Positions 32,581 to 55,803 of a stretch of 64,000 bases of DNA are shown here, piece after piece. A model generated the notes under the pieces. The model ran no database searches. It saw only the letters and a program-made list of their open reading frames with translations, and was not told the DNA's origin. The stretch covers positions 9,208,351 to 9,272,350 of the forward strand of contig JAKZAN010000006.1 in assembly GCA_023053545.1 (NCBI GenBank), in the 5' to 3' direction. How positions within the stretch are numbered: the stretch's first letter is position 1; each line of letters opens with the position of its first letter. A program made the translations under genes and the position numbers. This stretch comes from Lepidurus packardi (lineage: Eukaryota; Arthropoda; Branchiopoda; Notostraca; Triopsidae).

Positions 32581-34337
32581 TTAATGAAATTCCTGTGAAA
32601 AACCAAACCTGGACCGAGAGCGTGAGCGGCTGGACGACGACGAGCGATCACGTCCACGACGCTGACTGCGTTTAGACCTAATTTCATTTAGAAAATAGAT
32701 TTAGCTAAGGAAAACGGGTAAGGAAATTATAATGATAAAACTTAGTACAACGTTAGATGGAGTCGAAGAAATCAGATCTTTACGCTCTATTCCGATGCCA
32801 GCTGAAAAGCAGAGATTTACGATGCTATGATGGCTTACGATGGCTTACACAACAAGGACTCAGTGAATAATTGTTGGATAAAACAGTGTTAATCGCTATT
32901 ATAATGCTACATGGCGATTGTAATAGCGACTACCTCAGTTACTTGAAATGTAACTTCAAATAAAATTCGTTCTCAAGACTTTTAAAAATAAGACTTTCTT
33001 CGGAAGAAACGAAGCAGTTACGACAGGAATCGCTTCGGGATCGTGTGCATTCGTTCAAATGCCTTGACCACTAAAGTAACGACTTTGGATTATTCACTGT
33101 CCCCTTTCTGATTAGCTAATCATGTGAAAGCTTCACTACCCTCCGACTTATATGCTGGCGTCGTAATAGCGTAAATATCCAATTCTATTGCCGTGCTGTA
33201 GCGCTGTAATAAATTTTAAATAGATCTTAACCTGGCTTTCCGGTCACGCGAAGGTGAACGCGAATGAGACGAATTAGAATTCGAAGATGAAGAGCGAGAA
33301 TGTGAACTGAAACAAAAGGCAAATATAGAATATGCTTTACGATTCCAGCAACTACCGTGACCGCCTGTCTGGCTTCGTTTCGGTTTGTGTCTCGTCTTTC
33401 TTGGGTTTAACCTCGTCCACGTCGCTCCAACCTCCAAGGTCATACTTGGATAAATCGCCATCCTACAAGAAAAGATAATACCACTTTTTATTAACTAATT
33501 CATCTTAATAATACTAAATTCAGTTTAATTGATTAATTTAATAAATTGATCAGTTTCTAATAGTATTATTATTATAGAAACAAAGATCTATAATACGGTC
33601 TTAGTATATTATATGGCTTGAAAGTTTCATTTGTACTTCATCGTCATCTTCCTCTTCTTCAGATTCATCTTCGTTTTCTTTCTCTTTTTTATGAGATGTT
33701 GGAGTGACTTTTTCGTTTTCATTGAGGCTCTTGCGAAACTTCTTCTTTCTACGGCCAAACTATAGTAAAATCCGTTAGTATATGTTTTAAACTGCTTAAA
33801 GGACTTGTAAGAGACTACCTCGTCAAATTCGCCATCAGAGTCGTCGCGCTCTTTGTATTCGACGCCTTCACGCTCGTTATAACCGCCTCCATAGCCAGTT
33901 CTTTCTTCTATATCGCCAACTTTGGGAGCATTACAGACATTGCAAGTGGACCTTCTTGCCCAGTTAACATTGCCACACCTTTAGGTGCAGGTGAGAAGGT
34001 AATATTTAACGTTTGGAAAGGACAGAAATTGATAAGAAATTACTTGCTGCATTGCCAGTCGTCAGCGCTAAATAGACCTTTGCTTTTCTCAGCAGCAGCT
34101 TTACCAATCTCAACGCCAAGGGCTTTCGCGCTTACACTTACTTCTGGAAACGAAAGACAAAAAATAGACCAAAATTTTTAACTTGCTTTTTTGAGCGAGG
34201 GAAAAAATTATCTACGCTAACTTACCTTTCGCAAAGCCACACCGGTTGCAGGCATCCCTTCGAGCGAAGTTGACATTCGCGCATTGCGGATCTGGACAGA
34301 TCCAATCGCCTGAGTTCCCTTGAAATTTACCTGACAT
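32581..34337 (-). CDS. ZRANB2: Zinc finger Ran-binding domain-containing protein 2 (ZRANB2)
   Basis: ZRANB2 is a nuclear splicing regulator that binds single-stranded RNA carrying GGU 5' splice-site-like motifs. Seven exons on the minus strand (34226-34337, 34044-34143, 33819-33978, 33637-33759, 33356-33462, 33232-33306, 32581-32677) close to 257 residues. Two RanBP2-type fingers are intact: [20 protein letters not shown] (Cys14, 19, 30, 33) and [21 protein letters not shown] (Cys69, 72, 83, 86). An acidic Glu/Asp stretch and an Arg/Ser-rich tail ([24 protein letters not shown]) follow, as in the human protein. The 553-base intron before the last exon is long for this window and could hold an alternative 3' exon. 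Confidence 0.95.
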
Positions 34338-35640
34338 TTTTATTCAGTTTTGTTAGATTGCTTTATACCACTTTGAACAGAAATGAGAAAGGCGTTCTTT
34401 ATAAAAAAAAATGAACCGAAAACGGCATGAAGTACGCAGTTTATTATTCGCGTTTCCTTTACAGTTAACCGGGCGATGGTAGGTAAAACGCGAGCGGCGA
34501 ACAGGACACGTAGTGTGGCGTTGTCGTGTGGCAAACCCAGATTGCCATTTACACCGAGTCATGGCGAACTCTATAATGCAATAAGAATACAATTTAGCTG
34601 CACTTTAAAACAATACATGAGATGAACCAAAACTAAATGCAAAACTGAAATCTCCTTCAAAACTTTTTGCGGGAATTTTACCCCGTTTGTACGTAGGTAT
34701 TTAGTATCGAAGACTTGAGATTGACCCGTCGTAGTAAACGCAAAACCGTAGAAATTTACTACGTTAATTACTACAAATACATGAGAATGTTGAGAAGAGT
34801 GGAGTTCACTATTAACAAGAACGATAGACAATATTTAGATTCTGAGCTTCACTAGCGAACGCAGCGTGTCATTGTTAGCTAACCTTAACAATGTTCCCTT
34901 AACAATTAAACTGGTACCTTCAACCTTTTGGTAGGAATTGCGTTATTCTTGCTATGCTATGCATCAATATGTGTTACCCAACTAGATCTGAGCTATTAAA
35001 ACTTCTCGGGAAATCACAATTGTTATAATTATCCTTTTGCTCTATGTGCCGTAATGTAACTATTATTTTCACTATCGTCACATGTTCGAACAAGTCATTG
35101 TCCGATTGCTCATAATGACCAATGAAAATCGCCTTTAAACAGGGCAGTGCAAATGTTATTCAGTGCAGATATAGTAAAATTATCATACGGAATATATTCG
35201 GAATGATGAGCCCCATAAACAGTCTCACTTACTAATTTCTAAAAAGAAGGTATATTTAAAACTTTCCCGTACGGCCTCCACGCTTCATGTCAAGACACAA
35301 GTTAAAACTTGTTTCCATTATCGCCGCTTTCATTTGCCTTTACCTATATTTTTTTACCTACATTTACATTTTTCTAGTTCGCTTGTTATAATTACATTTT
35401 TACCTTGAGTTCGCCGCATTTTTTCAAGAATTCACTGTTTTGAGTTCGCGTTTGGTTAGTTCACCATTCGCCTTTCATTACCACCGAACCGAACCACTCC
35501 AAATGAAATGCATTTGGATTTCCTCAACAGCGATTTAAAATCGATAGTCGGCCTATTTCGATTATGAAAAGTTGTTTATATTTTTGTTTTTATCTTCAAT
35601 TACCACTGGGAGGTATTTTATAATATGCAAAACTGAAAAA
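34338..35640. other. Divergent intergenic region ZRANB2 / PI4KA
   Basis: About 1.3 kb of AT-rich DNA between two start codons pointing away from each other. It probably carries both promoters. Short open frames on the minus strand lack any recognisable protein and are not called. Confidence 0.5.
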
Positions 35641-45830
<10,190 letters not shown>

Positions 45831-46276
45831 AAACAGAAAAGGAAAGTCGACAGTATGTAGCAGAGAAGAAAAATATTCGTCAAGACGGTTCGTCATTCCC
45901 TAGTCTAAAATCTTAAAACGTGTAATGTTTTTGCTGTTTGGAAATGTAAATTGTTCTTTGTTGTTATTACTACATACCAAATTATGGGCAGTAGGATCTT
46001 AAACCGAATAAGCAACGTGGCGTATAGTTTTAATTTTATTTTGGAAAAGAAAAATCCGCGGCCCGAACCCAAAAGGAATGGATACTAATAAGTTAGAGTA
46101 AGCTTATCGTGTGGGGACATGGTAGGAGTAAGGAGAACATAAGAGGAACTTTTTTTATACAAATAATCCTTGTTGATCGGTAGGTTTTAGATGCCGTGCG
46201 GAGAAGAAGCGAGTGAGTGACATCCTTTCCCCAATTGGCAGAGTAGAACTTGGCTGACCGTGCGAGATTTTTGTTC
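45831..46276. other. Convergent intergenic region PI4KA / SNAP29
   Basis: About 450 bases shared by the 3' UTRs of two convergent genes. Nothing else is recognised. Confidence 0.5.
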
Positions 46277-47329
46277 TCATTTCAAAAGGCGTTGCATGTC
46301 TTTATTCTGACGCTGCAATTTCAAGTCCAATTTGTCAGATTTCGTTTGCATGCGATCCAGTAATGCATTCTGGTCATCAACTTCTTCTTCTAAGCCTAGA
46401 GCCAGACCTTTCAGACGGAGTAGTGAGTGACCCATGAGATCTAGAAAGAAAAAAAAAAAAAGACACAATTAGGCAAAAACTGCCTTGGAACTAATTATCT
46501 TCTAGATCAACGGAACCTAGATTTTTATCCAATTGCGAATCAATGCTAGAATCGCGAGAATCTTCCGTGAAACCACGTATCCGTAGACCGGGATGGTCCG
46601 GAGACTCGCTGTTCAATATTGCATCTTGCGATCGCTCAACTGCCTTGGGCAAAAACGTGCGACCCACCGACGAGGACGAAGTATTGCTAAGGGAAGGGGA
46701 GGACTGAGTTTTGGGCAGTTCAGGCCCTTTACTAAAGTAATTTTTGATGCTACTAAACACGCTCTACAACGAGACAAACGAAACGTATTAAAAGCCTTAT
46801 AACGGGTTTAATGTTCTTTAATGTACTTTAATGTTTTGTATGTGCTTATCAGAGGCTCGCAGGTTGACATTCATCTCATCCAGCTTCCTTTCCGTGTTTC
46901 GCAGCACCTCCTTTTGATGCAAAAGTTCCTGAGCAAAAAAATGGGATAGTTTATGATTTGACTTCTGCACAAGATTATCAAATGGTTTACTTCTGCAGTA
47001 GAGGTGCCCACTTGCTCCGTTTCGTAGAGCAATCCGAGGGACCTTTGTGTTGAGGCTAGGGTTTCTTGTTCAACGCGTTCTTTTTCGCGCATTAAGGCCA
47101 TACGTTTATCTTCAAGGGGCGAAGTAGGGTGACTGACATCATCAGGAATGCTGCTGTACTTGTAATTAGCCGATTCGCCGCCTCCTGAACGAAATCTGGA
47201 GGCGGATGAAGGGGCTTTTGCCAAGAAAGTCTCGTCATCTACGTCGTCATCGTCATCCAGGAAGGGATTTTTGCTAGAGGAACTAGACGTAAACTTACTT
47301 ACGTTTTGGTAACGATTACTGGCAGCCAT
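46277..47329 (-). CDS. SNAP29: SNAP29-like SNARE (Qbc)
   Basis: SNAP29 supplies two SNARE helices for intracellular fusion, notably autophagosome-lysosome fusion with syntaxin 17 and VAMP7/8. Four exons (46991-47329, 46827-46928, 46517-46763, 46277-46440) close to 283 residues (human 258). An NPF motif at residues 21-23, known in the family to bind EHD proteins, precedes a Qb SNARE helix (about 75-145) running through MREKERVEQETLASTQRSLGLLYETEQVG. A Ser-rich linker follows, with KNYF and SLSNTSSSSVGR, then a Qc helix ending LKLQRQNKDMQRLLK. No palmitoylated Cys cluster is present in the linker, which separates it from SNAP25/23. It is convergent with PI4KA and divergent from the zinc-finger gene. 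Confidence 0.93.
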
Positions 47330-48282
47330 ATTTTGACTTTAAGGAGGGAATTACAGTTACAAGGTATGGGATGTGCGTAGCTCTAAGTATTGTTTTGCCA
47401 CTCAGCTGTGCAGAATGTGTAACCTTTTGGAATGCGCCTCTTGGTATTCAATACCAATTTTAGGACGATTTCTTTGTTACACTTTTTGAATTTACATTCC
47501 ATTTGTGTTGGATGTGCCGTACATGACTTAGATGCCGTTACATATTTAGACGCGTACTAAACTGGAATATACAATTACCTAAAATAAATGAGTAATTGAT
47601 CTCTATTTCTCATTCGTTCTTGGATATGTCCGTCAACGTGAATCACAAGAAATATAGAACATTAATTTTGGAAAGGAAAGAAGCTTATAAATATTATATT
47701 TCAAACAAGTTCCATCCTTTATTGGCATTAAAAGTGGATGAATAGCGAACAAAAGCTCCTCTTATGTTTTTAGAACGCTATTTCAATTAGTGGTTCCATT
47801 TGCGAATGCGACCCTTGATTGCAAATGGCGGCCAAGCTTGGAGGAAGTGAAGACCGTTGCGCGTGGCTTAGCGTTATTTACAAAAAATTTTAGTTGTTAC
47901 TCGTGTTTTCACGCCATATAGTAACTTTGCAAGTTCTATAATCAAAGCTTGTTTCAAAATAGTGTTAAAAACGAGATTTAGGTTCCGAATTATTGGTCAA
48001 ATTGTGATTGCAAGATTACGCGCGCTCGGCCTTGCCTACTCGATGGTTTGGCGTTTGCTTGTGTGCTGGTTTCAACACAAGCCGGATTGTATACACGTAT
48101 TTAGCAAGCCAGTACCCTTGCAGCTGTCGAGTTTCTTCTTCTCTCCGTTGTGCCTCGGATTACCGTACTGGTAATTCATCTATTCCTTTAATTCTACGTT
48201 TTTAATAAACAAATGTAGGCTTTTAGGGTTGATAGGCTTTTGCTGTTGGTGACAGGCTTATTGTGGTATCAACGCAAATACC
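47330..48282. other. Divergent intergenic region SNAP29 / zinc-finger gene
   Basis: About 950 bases between two divergent start codons, probably a shared promoter region. No additional gene is supported. Confidence 0.5.
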
Positions 48283-51200
48283 ATGAATTCGGCTATTGAA
48301 GTCAAGGAGACAGTATCCAGTGATTTGGACAATGACCTTATCGAAGGTAAACAAGAATTTTCTTTAATTTAAAAACTTTTACATCCACATCTTACCTACC
48401 GCTAATATACACCGTGTAACGACTTTAAGCTATCCCTTACCTCAACGTTTGTCTTGGGCAACGCCAGTCTAGAGTAAAAATTTGTTTTTATTTGGTCAAG
48501 TAAATTCGACTTCGCAAATCTGATAAAATAGTTAATTGGCATTGTATATCTTTTATAAATAGTCAAAACCACTATAGAATGTTCCTTCGACGTTTGACAA
48601 CTTGACAGGTTTATTTGTGGACACAAATGGGATTTTATTTCGCCGTCCACTTGGTTTGGTTGTTATTAATTCTAAATTTATTCAATCCAGGCCCACAAAT
48701 TGTTTTTTTTTAATGGCATCCATATCTAGTGTTTTCTTGTAGAATAAACTTTTATTATTTAATTAATAATTGTATTAATTAATTGTTAATTGTAGTTGAC
48801 AATTAATTGTCAATTATTAATTGTAGAATAAACCTCTATTATTTAATTATTATGTTGTAAGTTTTTTGGATACAGAAAAACTAATATTATTTTTCCCTTT
48901 ATTTAGGCATGGCAAGAAATATTTTGGTCGCCGAAGATGAACCAGAAGCGCATTTAGTCGCGGGTTCCGACCCCAGCGAAGCCTTCTTATATATCGACAT
49001 GCCTCCTGGTGCCGATTCCAACACAGACACGATTACCTCGCCCAGCCATGGAATCATGGACGAGGATGAAGAATACGCTCGTCGTTTAGCCGCCAAATCC
49101 CCCACCCCCACGCCTTCACCCTCTTTGACCCCTTCTCCGCCGCTTGGGCGTGGAAGGAGCGGCCCCAAAATGAAATTCACGCGAACTGGCCTAACCCACG
49201 GTCCGCGTAGTAGTCGAAAACCCTTGGGTAGGCCGCCTGGTGCTCGCAATCGCTACCAGCACAAGAAAGGCTACGGTAAGCTCAGTTCTTTGGAAGAAGA
49301 ACGTCGCGAAGCCATTAAAGCCCGGATTCGCAAACCTATCTACTTGCAAAAGACAGACGGCGACGAAGATGACGAAGAAGAGCAAGCCGTAGATGAAGAA
49401 GAGGAGGAAGAAGGCGCTTACGAAGACCAGGAGGAAGACGACGAGCATAGTGATGGTGAATCGGATTCAGTGTTGACCTCAACCGAAATCAAAACCAGTG
49501 TGAAAACATCCCATAAATTCTCAGTTCCCTCGATCGAAGGCGACCTATTTCACGGCTTCGAACCCCCCAGCTTCGAAGAACAGACCGAAACCAACCGTCT
49601 CCATTGCCTTTTGGCGGTCATGGTGGAAGAAGAGCGGCAACGGCTGAAAAAGGATCACCCGGACGACCGCGAGCTCAATAAACGGCCATTTACCCGCGTT
49701 TTACGGGACCGTGTCTGGAAGTGCCTCCAGTGCGATGAAACCTACTCAGACGGCGCTCGATTACGGCAGCATTTGCTCCAAAGCGAGCATCTGCAGTGCG
49801 CCCACTGCAAACGGCTCATCAGCAGCCGTATGGAGGTCGCCCGACGTCACGTGCTGGACTGTTATGCATCCAACGCCTCCCATCATTCCTTGGGAGCCGG
49901 GACGGCGACCACTCCTGCCGCTGGTCTGCGAAGTGCCGGAAAGCAGCCGTTTAAGCTGCCGGTCCTTACGTTTGATAAAGGTCGATGCACGACGTGTGGA
50001 GTGACGGGGTTAAACGATTCGTGGCTCAAGTTCAGCCACGCCCGGAACGCTCATCAGAAACATCTATGTCTGTATTGTGGATCCGCATACCTGCGCTTGG
50101 GTGCTTTGTCGAGACATTTGGATCAGCACCATCACCAAAAAGAGCGTCTTCACGTGCTCCCGATCGTGGGCGGCGATGCGGCGGGGACGCTTGGGCCCGT
50201 GGTGCTCCTCTGCACCGAGTGCAGTGCGCTTATCCACGTCGATGACGCGGCCGAACATAGTCACAATTGTCGCTTGCCGCAAATTCGCCAAGAAGTGCAG
50301 TTTCCAGCCGTGTCGCCTAATTGGCGGCCGCCCGAGCAAGCCACCGACGTGCCCTACACTTCCGAAGAGAGCGAATCCGAAGCGGAGAAAGTGAACGCGA
50401 GTCGGAATGGTGGGAAAGCTAAGAAAGGCCAAGTCACATCCTCTGCCTTACACAAGTTGGCCCAGCAGCTCATGCCGACGGATGATGCCTGGGCTACGCC
50501 GGTCGTAGCAGCCGAACCCAAAGCTAAGACGCCGCGAAACCGAAGCAAAAATGCTGAAAAAAGAGCGACTACACCGGAAATTGTCGAAAAGGTGATACCT
50601 CCGGTGGAGGAAAGTAAAATGGAGGTTGCAGTGACAGCGTCTCCTTCAGCCGCCCCGGTGGAGAAGCGAAAAGGACTCAAAGTGATGCTACCTAAGCGAG
50701 CAACGTCATTGTGGGGCTTGCCCAATGGCAGCACCCCACCGCCAACTCCGTCTGCGATATCACGTGGAGGGAATAAACGACGCTTACCCAGTAGTGATGC
50801 CCTAAACTATCCTATCAAGCGGCTCAAGATATTGCCACCTCAGAAACCACTTTCCGAAAGTGAAGATGACGATAGTCAAAACGAAGAAAAAGAAGCAACG
50901 CAAGGGACCGAATGTGCAAGTCCTCAAGCGTGTAACGAGAAATCCAAAGGAGGCGTAGCCAGGCCCGAAGAGTCGAGCTGTGTCACTCAGGAAGAGTGTA
51001 AAATGGAAGCCAAAATGGAGCTTAAAGAAGATGGAGAAGAAAAAGAGGAAGTTAAACCTCCCACACCTCAGCCTCCTCGCCAGCCCACGGACTGGAAAGA
51101 GGTAGTCGAGCCGCTACTCTATAAATTGCTGCTACGCGTGAAGAAGAACCTGAAACGCGTCCAAACGTTCCATTGTTCTCTCTGTATGAGTTACGAGAAA

Positions 51201-54098
51201 AAAGGCGCCAACTCAGTGTCTGAGATCTGTGAACATCTGAAAACGGCGCATGGATTGCATCTGCTGCGCGGGTTAGGGGAGGATACGCAGAATCGATTCT
51301 TCACCTCCTGCTCGCCCATTTTCATGGAAGATATTTCGGGCGAAGAAGCGGAGGAATTCGCGGATTCCGGCCTCCCAGAGCGCAAAGTTCCCCTCAAATT
51401 CTGTGTCGAACCTTTAGATAAGACGTACGCCTGCGATTTGTGTTCCGTGCCCGAGCTTTCCGTCAAGCAAATGGTTCAACACCTGCGAAACGTGCACGAT
51501 TTTCGCAACTACCCTTGTCTGGAATGCGGGCAGATCTTTAAAACCTACGGCTACTTCCTATCCCACTTGGCCACGCCCTCAGGCAACGCTTCTCTGACGA
51601 GCAGCAGCAAAGAACAACTGGCCTATGGCTGTCGTTTGTGCGGAATCGTGGGTATTGTGTCGCTCTACATGTTGCAGAATCATTTAAGGACGCATTCCGT
51701 TTGTGATACTTGCCACGGGGCGTTCCCCTCCCAAACCGCCTTGAGACTCCACCTGTTTCAGCACCAGTCCGACTCCCCTTACGCCTGCAGCGTTTGCCAA
51801 GTATCGTATAAGAACTACGAGAGCTTGGAGATGCATTTGCTGTGGAAGCACGGCACGGAATCCAAAGCGTGTCCCGCCTGCAATGAAAAGACCTGGCTTT
51901 GCACCTACCATTTCTGTGCGGGTGCCCCGGCCCCACCCACCGAATTGGATAATCCGAAAGCTTGCACGGTTTGCAAGTTAGAATTCTCCCAAGTCGCCAT
52001 GCTGAAGGTGCATTCGCGTTTACACACAGGCGAGCGACCGCATAAGTGTTCACACTGTAAGAAGGGGTTCATTTCCAAGAAATTATTGACGAAACACATC
52101 GCTCGGAAACACGTGACCACTGAGGCCCCATCATCGCACGAAAAGGCGGTGAAACCCCATCCCGCCTCAACCGATAGCGCCAACAATAACATTTTCGAAG
52201 GTTCCACCGCGCCCAAAACTTTAGTGGGCGGGAAAACGCGGAAGGTTCAGCAGGAATTGTTGAAATTAATTGGGCAACAAAACGCGGCACGGAGACAGAG
52301 TTCCGGGAGCAAAGCGCCGTCGCGGCGAGTTTCCGCCGAAGAAGCTATGCCCGTCACCCCTGTGGCCACACCGACGCCCTTTACACCACCTGTTCCTCGT
52401 ATCGGTTCATCGATTTTCGACATCGATGACGATGTGGAAGGTGGGAAGAAGGTTCCGTTCACCGAAGCTGTCGCGGAAAAGCTTGGTGGCGAGGTTAATG
52501 GTCATCTCACCTCTGAAGACGGCGATAATGCAGTTTCGTCGTTAGATCCCTTGGACCTTTTAGCGTTGGCCGCCACATCGCAGAGTACGGTGCCCACGGA
52601 GAAAGAAGAGGTTCCTGAACCCGATAAACCCTTAGTGGTACCGTCTGCTTTGGACGATCACGATTACGTCGAGTTTAAAGCGTTTGGGACGTTTGTGGAT
52701 CTCCGACCAAGCATTCTTGCGGCCGGCAACCCTAAACGGCATCGGCGCAAGCATAAAAATCATCATCGCCGGAAAAAGGAACCCCGTTTTGTGCTTGACC
52801 TCAGCGCGAGCAGTTCCGAAGACGAGGATACCGAACAATCGCCGAGATCAAGCAAAGGCACGCCCAAGACCACCAAAAAGCTGAAAGTGGTGGGGAAAAT
52901 GGTCGAAATGAGCGAATCGGAGTCGTGTGGCTCCAATTGCAGCTGCTCGTCAGGTTCTTCGGGATCATCTTCCTCATCCTCCTCGTCCGGAAGCTCGACA
53001 GGGTCGTCGGACTCGTCCAGCACCGACACCGAGTCCGAAACCGGGCGCCAAGCACCTCGGCAGCGAAAACTTAGCAAAACGGTGACGAAGAATAGCAAAG
53101 CTAGCCCGGGTGCGTCTCAAGTGAAAAGTAAAGGGGTCGAGGAAGACGAAGAGGTGGACGTGGAAGCGGAGAGCCACAGTTCCGCGGCGTCTGAAAGTGA
53201 AGAGGAACGAGTGGCGGATTTGGAATCGGACGAGGACGGGTCGATTCACGAATCGGATCTCGAGACGGACGACTCGGACAAGGAGGGTGTCGATAACGCG
53301 TCGTGGCGCCGGAGTCCTAAAAAGAGCGAAAGCTCGTCGCGAAACAAGAAAAAGAAGAAGCGCGGCAAAAAAAGCAAAACCCGAACTCACGGACACCATC
53401 GACACCGTGAAAACGCGGCTGCGACAGGAATTCCCGCGATTACCCACACCGTACACAATCACCTGACCGCACCGCCCAACAATGGACAGCAAGTGGCCAC
53501 ACCCACCTCTAAATACCTCACTCCAAGCGTCATGGAAGACAGGGTCGCCATCCGGCAACCTGTCGAGTTGCCGGCAACATCCTCCGGCCGTCGTCCGCGG
53601 GCGAGGCGGAAGTTTGACGACGATTTCGTATACGAGGAAGTAGAAATGGACGTTTATAATAAAAACCGGCGGAAAAGGGGCGGGGCCACTGTGGGAGGTA
53701 GCGAGGGTCGACGAGGAGGCGGTGGTGGAGGGAGAAGAGGAGGAGCGGGTGGTAATAACACCATGAAGATCAAATTCCCGACACCCAAGCGGATCAAATT
53801 GACTCACACATATGACGAATTTGATAGAGGCGCGTTTGTGCCTCCGGCAAGGGAAGCGCCGCCTGTACCCAGAGAAATAGAGGAAGAACCGGAATTGGAC
53901 CCGGATCGCTTGTATTGTTACTGCCGATGTCCCTATGATGAAGTATCCCAAATGATCGGTTGCGACGCCACGGATTGTCCATATGAATGGTTTCATTTCG
54001 AATGTGTGGGCATCTCTATACCACCAGAGGGCAAGTGGTATTGTCCCGAGTGTCGGTTAAGACCTAAATACGCTGGACGCTTTCCGTTGTTGCTCTGA
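48283..54098 (+). CDS. Large C2H2 zinc-finger protein with C-terminal ING-type PHD (MEP-1-like?)
   Basis: Two exons, 48283-48346 and 48907-54098, close to 1751 residues. The second is one uninterrupted 5.2-kb coding exon, unusual beside its intron-rich neighbours. An acidic N-terminal part carries a basic patch (RKPLGRPPGARNRYQ, AT-hook-like). C2H2-type fingers lie around residues 290-470, 775 and 860-1090, including HTGERPHKCSHCKKGF. Acidic, Ser-rich and Lys/Arg-rich low-complexity regions follow, and a PHD finger closes the protein (YCYCRCPYDEVSQMIGCDATDCP, then EWFHFECVGI, GKWYCPEC). The MIGCD and EWFHF signatures are those of ING-family H3K4me3 readers, so a chromatin role is likely. Multiple fingers with a terminal PHD suggest insect MEP-1, a partner of Mi-2 in the dMec complex. 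That name is recall, not a search result. Confidence 0.85.
48347..48906 (+). other. Single intron of the zinc-finger gene
   Basis: AT-rich. Two near-copies of a TAGAATAAAC...TTATTATTTAATTA segment lie near 48741 and 48824, with a small TTGACAATTAATTGTCAA palindrome between them. Nothing coding is seen. Confidence 0.5.
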
Positions 54099-54659
54099 AT
54101 AATAGAAAAAAAATTTGCAAATTATTCGAATTCGAACTTCGCTGGTGAGGAGGTTTTTTAGGTTTGTTTTTCAGTGAATGCGGTTTTTTTGGATGACCTA
54201 TTGACCTTTATTTGTTGTAGGTAGGAAAGAATGTGTAATTTTTATGTGTGGAAGTGATGGGGGGGATGTTTCTGGGTTGGCTGTTTGGTTCCGTGAGTGC
54301 ACATAACCACCTCGGTTTTATAAGGGCAAACTCGAACATGCCGCTCCAGTACAAGTCATAATGACTCTTTATTTCAGTTGATTTTCATTGTGTTTTAATT
54401 AACGGTCGCTTCTTTTCAGCAAAACAGCTAAATATTTCGCCGTTTAATTGCATTTTATGACGAGTTTTTTTTTAGATGTCATTTTAAGACAGTATTACAT
54501 GTGTATAGTATACACCTGGAAAGTATCTAATCTTATGTGACTCTGAAGCAGCACTCAGCTTATTGAAAAGCTGGGGAAGTAGGAATTACTATCAGCTTAC
54601 TAAAAAAAGAAACAAAAGAACTAAAAGAAAAGGTGGATACGGTCAAATTACAGAACAGC
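54099..54659. other. 3' region of the zinc-finger gene, no gene seen
   Basis: It contains the presumed 3' UTR. No clear AATAAA or RNA gene was identified. Confidence 0.4.
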
Positions 54660-54975
54660 TCAACTCCTGAGGTGGAGGAATATGAGAAAGAGAAGGATGG
54701 CAGTGGCCGTACTACGATTGCGATGTGGTCATGGAAAGATAGGGTCATGGCTACACAGATTCAACATGATTGAGAACCCAACGTGCAAATACTGTCATCA
54801 GAACGGGGAGGGCGTGGAAGATTTAATTTTGGAATGTCGGGTTTTTAATACGGAGAGGACTTTTAATGGTCAGATTACGCAGCGGAAATGTCCCAGACAA
54901 GTTAGACGAAGTATTGGATTTGGAGATCTCACTAACAGTATTTTATTCAGAGCACATTGCAAATTCCTTTCATAA
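54660..54975 (+). mobile_element. 3' end of a non-LTR retrotransposon (LINE) remnant
   Basis: The open stretch reads VLRLRCGHGKIGSWLHRF, then CKYCHQNGEGVEDLILECRVFNTERT. This is the RLRTGH...LHR...C-C...VEHLLLEC pattern found after the reverse transcriptase/RNase H of Jockey/I-type LINEs. No reverse transcriptase domain lies upstream, so it is a 5'-truncated fossil. The clade is uncertain. Confidence 0.6.
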
Positions 54976-55155
54976 ACGCACATAGCAGATTTAATCTAAT
55001 CACTATTTATGAATTCAGCTATTTATCCTAGTATGGTTCCGTAGGTTTCTCTCGATCTGTTCGTTATGTTCTTAATGCTGAAGGCGATAATGTCTTGCTA
55101 CGGCGATATAGTTCGCCTATAAAACGAACACCACCATCATCACATGTGTATAGTG

Positions 55156-55777
55156 CAGTAGATGCCGCTTATTGTGATCACTGGTTATTATAGAACCAGC
55201 CGCTTTCTGGAATCAAATGTTAAAGGACCGATTCAAAATGATAAAATGCAAAGCATTTTAATCGGTTAGTAGATTCAGACTTTCGGATATTATAATCAAT
55301 TTCAAAAGAACCTTCGCATGGTACAGTAATGAAACTACTGTAATAATGGCTACTGGGACTTTGGATATTGATCAATGACATTGTTTTTACGTCGTTTTGA
55401 CTATTCCTATCATTTCCAGCCTACTACGCTTATGGGGAAATCCCTTCTAAACTTCCAGGCAATTAAATGAGCAGGTTATTGACCTTTATTGACTAAGAAG
55501 GGAAGTTGAGAATCCTACCTTAGTGTAGGAGTAGGCTTGGAAAGCGCAGTGTTAGTTGTGTTTTGGACGCTTGGTTACATATAAATGGCGACGAACAAGT
55601 AAAGAGTTGATTTAAATGTAGAAGAGAACCTGCCGCTCATTGATGCTTACGACAAGTTAAATTTAAAAAGATTTGCCACCTATATATGCATATTTCTGAT
55701 TTTCGGTTAATAGAATTTCCGCTTATTGGAATCAAAATTGACTGGACAAACGTGATCACACTAAGCGGCATCTACTG
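55156..55777. mobile_element. Pogo/Tigger-type MITE
   Basis: The ends are 26-base inverted repeats beginning CAGTAGATGCCGCTTA, with one mismatch. CAGTA starts and CCGCTTA motifs are typical of pogo/Tigger elements. The right flank is TA as expected for this superfamily; the left flank reads TG and may have mutated. There is no coding capacity, so it is non-autonomous. The element ends 27 bases beyond the ERAL1 stop codon. Confidence 0.75.
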
Positions 55778-55803
55778 TATGTATTTCTTTGGAAATGATG
55801 GAT

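Noticed and set aside
34340-34831. Minus-strand ORFs upstream of ZRANB2
   Set aside because: No homology by eye; they lie in the divergent promoter region and lack splice or start support.
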